Assembly (NCBI GenBank): GCA_038030265.1
Contig: CM075942.1
Location: 70,250,926-70,314,925, forward strand
Reading direction: 5' to 3'
Length of the DNA stretch: 64,000 nucleotides
Origin: Corythucha ciliata
Lineage: Eukaryota > Arthropoda > Insecta > Hemiptera > Tingidae
Positions 56,644 to 64,000 of the stretch are shown here, one piece after another. Every line of letters starts with the position of its first letter. Position 1 is the stretch's first letter. The notes under the pieces were generated by a model. The model worked only from the letters and a program-made list of their open reading frames with translations, searched no databases and was not told where the DNA came from. The position numbers and the translations under genes were made by a program.

Positions 56644-57805
56644 TTTATTTATACCGAGTTGGAATCATCGTCGGATGATCATTTCTTTTTATACCTCCCT
56701 TAGTTACCTGCTCACGGTATCTCCCGGTGGAGGGATATTTTGGTATCGCTGGTGGGAGATCGTTTTTAAGTGAAACTGGCGCTGTGCGATTTCAAATTAT
56801 TCTTGCACGACACTTCGCCATGATCCTAGTTAGGTATGTTTACTGCCCCCCCCCCTCGCTGCTCGATATGACCATGGCTTGTGCTTTCAGGATTATACCT
56901 CAACCATGCCCAACCTTGTCGATATCTTCAACACGTCCGGTTGTGCTGGCCACCGCCACACATGTTGCCCCTGAGTCTCGTTCGCAGCAGTAAACCCGTA
57001 CTTGATTGGACGATTCACATGTCGAGGACCCTCCCAAGCAGTGATTAGGTTCAAAACGCAATAATTCAGTGGCATAGGAAGAGTAGGAGGGGCAGGCGGT
57101 AGGGCTGGCCGCACCGCTTCGATCGATTCGGTTTCTTCTTTCATGTTTGACGATGGGTGGGACAGGGATGAGTGTGATATTCGTTCTGGGATGGGAACAA
57201 AGTGTCAAAGGGCTCATAAGTGGGGTGGCAAACGGAAGGGCCTACAGGGCTGACTCGCTGATATGCGACAGAGGATCCCAAATAAGGACGGTGTTGAAGA
57301 GATGGGCCCAATCGTACGAGTGGTTCGTCTATAAGAAGGATTTGCAAAAAGGTCAATTTTGGAGAGTTTTTGGGGACCTAGACCGAGACCGGCTCGAACG
57401 ATTTGTCTGGTTAGTTGATATATGGAGCGCGTATGGGAGACGCATCAGCCGAACCATCAACTGTCCCGATCGGTCAACTTCAGGTCATAGGGGAATGACT
57501 TGACCGAACCGTGACCATACCGGACCCAAGTGGGATATGAAAAGAAAGGCGACGAAAAATGGGGAATTATGATCCCTCACTCGACAAAATCGGCCGAGCC
57601 GTTCTCGAGATATTTCAAATTAGATTTCGCCAAAATCTAAAATTTAGGGGGGGGGCTGCAAATATGTGCGACAAATGTAACTTTTAGTATGTAACTTGTC
57701 ACAATGGTTAGTTGTCGCGACTTTCAACATTTAATTTTTCGTAGGGGGGGGGGGTGGTTGGTAGGATGGTCGAACGGGGGGGGGGGGCTTGGTAGCCCGG
57801 TTGAA
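56644..57805. other. Spacer with one plausible minus-strand coding piece
   Basis: A minus-strand frame at 56,893-57,144 (MKEETESIEAVRPALPPAPP, then LNYCVLNLITAWEGP) has a coding-like composition and might be an exon, but there is no supporting family or certain splice site. Poly-G tracts at 57,646-57,655, 57,744-57,754 and 57,777-57,788. Confidence 0.3.
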
Positions 57806-58345
57806 TGGGGGGAGGGTTACATGAGTAGGCGGTTTCTATACTTTCACTCTCATGTACTTACAAATAGTGGTTAAGGCACCTGTCTCGTATGGACTATCCT
57901 GAAGCTAATGGGGGGGGGGGCGCCAAGGGTCATGAAATGGTGGTTGGGAGGGAAGGTTGGGAGGGAAGGTTGGGCGGGGGTTCGTGGTTGCGTGTGATGG
58001 TCGTGGGGTGGGGTAGCTTGACCGAGTGGTGGGGCTGGTCCCTATTGGCTGATCTGGTGATGGGGGGGGGGGCTGATCAAGCATAGTTGGCCAGGGGCGG
58101 GAGGCAGCTGGCCGTGGGGCGTGCGGCCGAGGGGAGCGAATGGCCCGGAGAGGAGCGGCCGGGGGCGAGCCGATTCCCCCAATGGTGGATGAATAATGGA
58201 TGGGTACGGGGGGTTACATGAGTGGACGGTTTCTATACTTTCCACTCTCATGTACTTACAACTCACCGAGGTGGTCCAGTGGTTAAGGCACCTGTCTCGT
58301 ATGGACTATCCTGAAGCGAGTAGGTTCGAACCCTGGCGATGGGTA
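57806..58345 (+). repeat. Two direct copies of a tRNA-derived repeat
   Basis: Copy 1 about 57,806-57,908, copy 2 about 58,206-58,345, sharing GGTTACATGAGT, CGGTTTCTATACTTT, TACTTACAA and GTGGTTAAGGCACCTGTCTC GTATGGACTATCCTGAAGC. Copy 2 has a full A-box-like GGTGGTCCAGTGGTTAAGG and B box GGTTCGAACCC; copy 1 lacks CTCACCGAGGTGGTCC and the B box. No clean anticodon stem, so a SINE head and not a tRNA gene. The surroundings are extremely G-rich. Confidence 0.55.
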
Positions 58346-58654
58346 AATTTTTTGAAGCCGTGGACGGGGAGGGGGCCAAGGGGCACGAGGTGGGGAGGCA
58401 GTGATTGGCCGAGGGGCGGGAACGGCCCGGGCAACTGTGAGGGGAAAACTGATTGAGAAGGGTACAAAATGGCCGGAGGGGATGGGGGCGGGTACAAAAT
58501 GGACGATTCGGGGGCGGGTACGGCCAGTGGCCGGAGGGGGGGGCCCGTACGGACGATTCCAGGGCCTGAGGGGCGGTGGGCGTGGCCGGGGGCGGGCCGG
58601 TGTCTCGGTATCCCGCTCCCTCATACACTCCTCCGGTCCCTACTGATTCCAGCT

Positions 58655-59095
58655 GTAAAACGTCCGAAAATTATTTTAAGATCTCTATAAATGGATCAAC
58701 GGACAATTCCCGAATTAAAAATGCCTGATCCATGAAAACTGAAATGCAAAAAGGACAAAATAGACCCTTCGCACCTTTAAAATGGCTACATTGTTGATTC
58801 CCGCTGATTAACGGCATAACTGACCGTTCGGACCCAAAAACAGCAAAACTGACGATTTCGTATTCTGAAAATGGCACACTGACTATTCCTCGTCATAGAA
58901 ACTTGGAAAGGACAAAAACTACCTAAACTGATTATTCCTGTCCTGACAATGCGGCAAATTCGACGATTTGCGCGGTCAAAAATGACCAAACCGAGCCTTC
59001 ATGCCTTGAAAATTGACGACTCGTGCCCTCAAAAAGAACGAAACTGCCGATTCTCGCCCTAAAAATGGCCAAACTTTGATCATTTGTGCCCTGCA
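58655..59095 (+). repeat. Family B array
   Basis: Family B units (AAAACTGACGATTTCG, AAAAATGGCCAAACT). About 250 bases further right a degraded element end TCCTGGGCACG (59,378-59,388) resembles that at 41,687. Confidence 0.6.
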
Positions 59096-59644
59096 GGTCA
59101 GCCTTGCAGAGTTCAGGAACCGCACATGAATTCTCTCGGGAATGCGTCCCGTAGCCCAGAAGTCCGAATATGTGTCGAATACTTTTCGCGGACCCAGTGA
59201 ACACGCTGACAAGGCTGGCCCCCTTTGTCTCAGGGACATTTTATGAATTCCTTGCGAATACTTTAATATTTTGAAAGAAAAGACCATCTTTATTTATTTA
59301 AACAACAAAACAAATTATTGCAGGTACGTTATTATGAATATTTTATAATTTGAAACCGCCCCCCTCCCTATGAAAAAGTCCTGGGCACGATACTACCGAC
59401 GATTGGTGGAGATGTTCGTTTTTACCCTAATATCGTTTTTGGTTTCAAGATCAAAGGACCCCCATTAATAGGTGAGAAAATAAAGTTAAAAAATGAATAG
59501 AAGGCCTTTCTATGGGAGGGGGGGGGGAGACTTTGCGCACATTTTTTAAACAAAAGGTCGACTCCTCATCACTTTTCCTCTCAAAGCTACCCCTTCCCGA
59601 AGGAAAAATCAGGGGGGAAAAAAAAGGGCGACGATAGTGTCGGT
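59096..59644. other. Spacer upstream of candidate gene
   Basis: Family B remnants to about 59,230, then G-tract-containing sequence. No promoter element could be identified. Confidence 0.35.
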
Positions 59645-61988
59645 ATGGGGTGGGAAAGAGGGGACCCCGAAGATATAACTACTACTTCGGGGGTGGACGA
59701 GGGGCGGAAAAGAATGGTTGACACGGCGGCGGGCTGGTTGTTTCTGTTCGTGTCCTGTCTAGGAGGAATTCACGAGTCGTCTGAATCTTTTAATCATCAC
59801 CAGGTGGATCTTCCGTGGCAGCAGTATTTCCGAGTTATGAACTCGTGAGTAAATTTGTTCAAGGAATCCTTTGCGTTTATTTTCCTATGTGATAATAATA
59901 ATAATAATAATAATTATTACATTAACTCTCACTTGTTTCAAGTTTGTCCTACCAATGAATATTTTATTGGAAATTGTAATAATAATCATTACATATTTAT
60001 ATTTTTCACCTACTTTAAGGCCGGTCCACACGCCCCATCTTATTGTACGTTTTGCTATTAATCAATTCGTTCAAATCTGTTTATACAGCTTAATATTTAG
60101 CTGAATCAGCTGGGGAAACAGATTTAAACAAATTAATAATTGCAAAACGTAAACGATAAAAAGGAGCGTGTGGATTGAAAAGTCTATCTTGTCTTGGGCG
60201 TCAACAAGTGGTCACTCCACTCCGAATCCTCCACTTTTACAGCGTAATTTCGTTCTCTCATAGAAGCCATAAACTCAGCCTAACGTAGTAAAAACACGAA
60301 TTTCAATCGTCATCACCCAATCAACACACCGTTTCTATACCATACAGCAAAAAGACGGCCTCTCAGTCTTGATGCCATCCATGAGCAGGTGACCGCATAG
60401 TCCTGCAATGGCGTCAAATCATTCGAAATTCATTGAACGCATACAGAATTCCTTACAAACTGCGGTCAAACACAAAAACCAGGCAATATCCATGGACTAC
60501 TCGTGTACTCGAAAGAAACCGTGGGTACAACAAAATTTGATGGGCTACGTAATAACTTCTTCCTTTGCTATCAGCCTTAGTGGAAGCCATTAAAACGATT
60601 AAACACCAAACAGAAAAAAAAAAACAAACACTTTGCTTTATTTATTTATAAATATTCTTCTAAATTATGTGAAAAAGAAGCCTCATATCATTCTTCTGGT
60701 GGGTTTCGTTTTGTATCCCAGCGCCCCATTTGAATCACATATACGCAAGGTCTGTTCCAGCAAGGTGGTTTGGAACATGTTCGGAGCAGAGTTTCCATGG
60801 GACCAGCCAATAAAATTTAAGTTGATTACAACATTTTATTTGCCGGGCCCATGTCAACTCTGCCTTGCCAGAACAGACCTACATACAAAGTCAAAAGGGA
60901 TTGCGAGCCTGGAAAACATTTCGCGTTGAATTCAAATCGTGAACTCGCGAAGAACAAATCAATTTTGTGACCCGCGCAACCAAACCCGAAACGCGGGCCC
61001 GAGATCCACCCCTACCCGCCCTCCCACCACAGTTAGAGGTACATCATTTTCTTGAACGAAAGTATGATTGACCACTCTAAACCTTCGATTTTTAGTCAAG
61101 GTACCCTCCTCCTCCCCCCCCCTTCAACCCATTTTTTGACGGATGTCTTTTAAGTCCGTCACAACTAACTCAATTTGCGATATTTATTCTTAACGGTCTC
61201 TGTATAGCGCGCAATATTTTTATTAGACGACCTTGGATTTTTCATTTTCAAAACTATTTTTCGGTTTTCTGCTGCCTCATTCTCAAGTGTATAATTCGCT
61301 TTCTTATAGAAACTTGGCGACATTAAGGGGACAGGTGTTGAAAATCAGAAAATCCCGGTCTATCCATTCGTGTTTTTTTTTTTCCAGACGTTTATAAGCC
61401 GACGAAGGCTCCGGGCTATAGAAGAAAAACCTTCAGTTTTTCCCTCGAGAGATTGTCCTTTTTTTTTGTAATAATTTTTGCAGAAGCGCGCTTCCGATGG
61501 CGTCAACGTAAGGAGTTTCTTCAACCTTGAACTGCCCTATGAAAACAGTTTAATTATAAACTTTGGTAATTATTTGGCCCGTTAAAAATAATTATTTCAA
61601 TCATCATTCCGAGTCAGTAAAGAGGAAAAAGATCCATCTGTAAGGATTTTAAAATTCGCCATGCCCTCCCCAGCCCCGCGTCCAATCATTGTGCATCGCC
61701 GTTATGATTCATTACACGGTTAATTCGCTTGATTGAGTGCAGGTCCCCCCGCGTCGTTTGCTCGGGACTGAGCACGAAACTTAGGTTCACAAACCTTTCT
61801 AGTTAAATAGTGACAGCTTAGGTTTGTTTATAATCAATTCAGCTCTTTAAATCTTTTGTTTTAGGTATCATCATGCTTCTAAAACCGGTAGACCCGATCG
61901 TATCAGAGCAGGGCACGGAAGGTACCGATTACTGCCAAGAGGAGCCGAACTTATATGTGAATTCCCTCCTTCGGTGAATGTGGTTTCG
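59645..61988 (+). CDS. Two exons of an unrecognised, possibly secreted protein
   Basis: Exon 1: ATG at 59,645 to 59,844, with hydrophobic AAGWLFLFVSCLGGIHES preceded by an in-frame ATG at 59,714 that would make it a signal peptide; donor TC/GTGAGTAA. Exon 2: 61,865-61,988, acceptor TTTTAG/GTATC, YHHASKTGRPDRIRAGHGRY and LLPRGAELICEFPPSVNVVS, donor TCG/GTAAGT. Together 324 nt, open in phase, with good splice sites on both sides of a 2.0-kb intron. The protein continues beyond the window. I do not recognise the family; the tail has an Ig-like feel (CEF..V), which is weak. Confidence 0.45.
59891..59913. repeat. (AAT)n microsatellite
   Basis: Seven or eight AAT units within the intron of the preceding candidate gene. 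Confidence 0.85.
60017..60175. mobile_element. ~159-bp MITE, AAGGCCGGTC terminus
   Basis: Left arm from 60,017: AAGGCCGGTCCACACGCC, then TTTTGCTATTAATCAATTCG; right arm 60,110-60,175 is a diverged inverted copy ending GCGTGTGG. Terminus related to 52,117-52,272. Confidence 0.6.
60176..61864. other. Intron of the 59.6-62.0 kb candidate gene
   Basis: No supported exon, tRNA or mobile element. Several open frames of 60-100 codons without resemblance to known proteins. Confidence 0.35.
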
Positions 61989-61994
61989 GTAAGT

Positions 61995-62290
61995 TTGAAA
62001 ATAATAAATCATTTCTCGGATTTCCCTCACTAAAAAAAAAAAAAACAATTTCTATGATTTTTACGCCCTAAAATACATTTTCGCAGATCTGACTCAACGA
62101 AAAAAGGCAAATTTCTCATATCACAAATCCAATTTTGCGAATTTTTAAACCGATGCATCGCATTTTGCCCTCAAAAAAACAACTTTGGGCGTTTGGCTCA
62201 CATTTAAAACCAACTGCTGAAATTTCGCTGTCTAAAAAACATCAATTCGCGGGTTTTGTTTCGCGTAAGCCCTGGGTTTCCGTCAGTGGC
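61995..62290. repeat. Family D units
   Basis: Units with TCCAATTTTGCGAATTTTT, ACATTTTCGCAGAT and AAATTTCGCTGTCT, as at 13,000-13,465. They start immediately after the exon donor at 61,988. Confidence 0.45.
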
Positions 62291-62479
62291 ACAGAGCACA
62301 GCAGACTGCCCCTTGGGCGTGGCGCCCCTCTCAGACCATCGTAAAGATTTTCATAAATAGGTAATGGATTAAAAACGAATATCAGCTTTTGAAATCGTCA
62401 AAATCGAGTTGCAGAAAAGGGACTCTGCAGAACTGACTTTTTGCGACAGGAATGTAACAATTTTCGTCAGGATCACCCC

Positions 62480-62900
62480 CCCCCCCTTAACTATTACTTT
62501 AATTGCTCCCTAGAATTGACTGGCTTTTCAAGAATAAAACTGGAAATTTAGCCCCTTTAAGTTGATTGGCATTGCTATAAATCGTGAACCTATTTCAGCC
62601 CAGAAACTGCAATTTTGGCTCCATTATCGACGCTTTAAAATCATTACCTGGCACAGGCACTAGTAGACTCTATCTAATAACGGAAATGGTCAAATCTGGC
62701 CAACTCAACCCCTAAAACTAATTGTTTGGCTGAAAATGTTGACATTTCATGCCCAGAAACCACATGGGCCATGCCCACCAGCCGATTTATTGTCACAGAA
62801 CTGGTAATTTTGCCGCTTAAACTGACCATTCAGCCCTAAAAACGTTCAATTACGCCCAAAAATTTGTCAATTCAGGCAAAGAATCGCCCAGTCAAACTGT
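62480..62900. repeat. Very degenerate family B/C-like units
   Basis: Words such as GAAACTGCAATTTTGGC, AAACTGACCATTCAGCCC and AACTGGTAATTTTGCC at ~30-base spacing. The weakest of the arrays. Confidence 0.4.
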
Positions 62901-63159
62901 AGCGTATACCGTGGTAATGGTGAGGGGGGCCCGGGCCCACTATCAGCCCCCGAAAAGGTTGAATAGGAAAAAAAATGGAATTTTTAGGTATAGAACGCAT
63001 TCTTACAATAATATAGGTACATCATGTAGGTCATGTGAAAGACGGTTGAACAGCGATTTGGCTCCTTTTTTACGAATTTCAGTCTCTCCTAACGTTGCAA
63101 TAAGTGATATCAGCGAAGATTCTGGGCCCCCCGAGAAAGCGATTCTGGTGGCTCAAATT

Positions 63160-63600
63160 TTAGGAAATTCGCGGCTAAAATGGAGAAAATACACCGTCCC
63201 ATGTTACGTTAGGTCCTTGAGCGCACTAAATCGCTGATCGTCAATGTGCTTCTTGCTGACGCGGCAAAAAGGTTGAAAAAAAAACGCTAATATTCGTGGT
63301 TATAACTGCGAGAAAGCGCTGATTAGTGGCCTCACGATCCAGCTTCCAGACCAAAATTGTAAAAAAAAAAAAATCGCTGATATACTTACGCGCGATGTAT
63401 GGAGGCCATTCTTCGACTACAATGTGTAAATAAACGCGAGAAAACACGCTACTAATTTACGTGACAAAAGCAACGCCAATTAGGGTTAAAATTGGGCAAA
63501 AATGGCAAATTCATAACTTAAATTCCATATAAAAATTAGCATGTATCCCACAATTTACATATAAAAAAGAGAATAGATGCTAATTCTTCACGGTAAAAGT
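63160..63600 (-). repeat. Family A units, reverse orientation
   Basis: ATTCGCGGCTAAAATGG, AAACGCTAATATTCGTGG and CAAAAGCAACGCCAATTAGG. Bases 63,290-63,385 are the inverted form of 32,570-32,640 (GTGGCCTCACGATCC, AGCGCTGATTAGTGG). Confidence 0.55.
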
Positions 63601-63610
63601 ATCAGAAACC

Positions 63611-63611
<1 letters not shown>

Positions 63612-63653
<42 letters not shown>
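63612..63653. repeat. 42-base poly-T tract
   Basis: Read on the minus strand this is a poly-A tract that directly follows the LINE end at 63,654-64,000, so it is very likely that element's 3' tail. Confidence 0.8.
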
Positions 63654-63657
<4 letters not shown>

Positions 63658-64000
63658 GGGGAGGGAAGCCCAGAAGAAACTATCTCCTACCAAACTCGAC
63701 CTATAAGATCTATTGTGGTGTCCCCTCAGGTTGCCCTGCCAAGAAAGATGCTAGCTTTCAAGCGTCCTCCACCACCCCTCCTTAACGAAGTTGAGGATAT
63801 TTCCCGTAGCCATCCTGGAGATGTCCTCCGGTTGAAGCACATCATTTCCAAGATGTAGAAAGCGTAACCGCCCCAGAGCCTGGCACTCACACAGTACGTG
63901 CTCTGCTGTTTCCACGGCCAGGTCGCAAAATCTGCAAATGCCCGTGTCAGACTTCTCCATTAGTCTGAGTGTATATCGAAGGGCACAATGTCCCGTTAGC
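63654..64000 (-). mobile_element. 3' end of a LINE with zinc-finger C-terminus
   Basis: Minus-strand frame running off the window edge: LTGHCALRYTLRLMEKSDTG, then CRFCDLAVETAEHVLCEC, the C-x2-C-x7-H-x4-C finger found after the RNase H region of many Jockey/R1-type LINE proteins, ending LNFVKEGWWRTLES-stop at about 63,751. It is followed by about 100 bases of 3' untranslated sequence and the poly-A tail. The reverse transcriptase lies outside the window. Confidence 0.85.

Noticed and set aside
58262..58345. Functional tRNA gene
   Set aside because: A and B boxes are present but no five-base-pair anticodon stem or matching acceptor stem can be drawn, and there is a second truncated copy with the same flanks.
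58263..58628. 121-codon proline-rich minus-strand open frame
   Set aside because: It arises from the G-rich, low-complexity plus strand; three overlapping frames are open at once, which points to composition and not coding.

Overview
The window is nuclear DNA from an animal, most likely an arthropod. It has short phase-consistent introns with GT..AG borders, one long conserved lysosomal enzyme gene, Copia and hAT transposons, and many low-complexity and minisatellite-like repeats. I see no bacterial operon structure, no CRISPR array and no rRNA gene. The species cannot be named from the sequence alone; 'insect-like' is an inference from gene structure and transposon content.

The central object is a minus-strand gene for alpha-N-acetylglucosaminidase (NAGLU, glycoside hydrolase family 89). 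I could splice 15 exons by hand in one continuous frame: exons 1-3 at 42.6-43.5 kb, exons 4-12 at 28.0-30.9 kb and exons 13-15 at 5.3-5.8 kb. The model is about 747 residues with both expected catalytic glutamates. Everything between these blocks is intron: intron 3 is 11.7 kb and intron 12 is 22.3 kb, and both are packed with mobile DNA.

Intron 12 (5.8-28.0 kb) holds long arrays of degenerate ~30-bp units, two Copia elements in opposite orientation with clean 5-bp target duplications (15.4-20.9 kb, whose own LTR is split by a further insertion, and 21.3-25.3 kb with identical LTRs), a dispersed repeat (25.5-27.2 kb) and a near-perfect palindrome (27.1-27.6 kb). Intron 3 (30.9-42.6 kb) holds a LINE fragment and a 9-kb hAT-like element (32,659-41,703, 8-bp target duplication). 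Nested in that are more unit arrays and a second copy of the dispersed repeat, itself interrupted by a 2.76-kb element with CCCAAGCAGCA ends and exon-like sequence.

Right of NAGLU lie a 5.75-kb hAT element (45,447-51,196) with perfect 8-bp target duplications and a DUF4371/hAT-dimerisation transposase broken by frame breaks, carrying a 1.67-kb foldback element; small palindromic MITEs; and a 3.9-kb element (52.4-56.3 kb) with three or four broken reading frames of a widespread but poorly characterised invertebrate family. Two candidate host gene fragments follow: a two-exon minus-strand model at 56.3-56.6 kb and a two-exon plus-strand model with a possible signal peptide at 59.6-62.0 kb. The window ends inside a LINE.

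The most unusual structural signal is the set of degenerate unit arrays (families A-D), which share a core resembling ATTCGCGnCTAAAA, flip orientation, recur as longer homologous blocks, and repeatedly abut or are interrupted by hAT-like termini.
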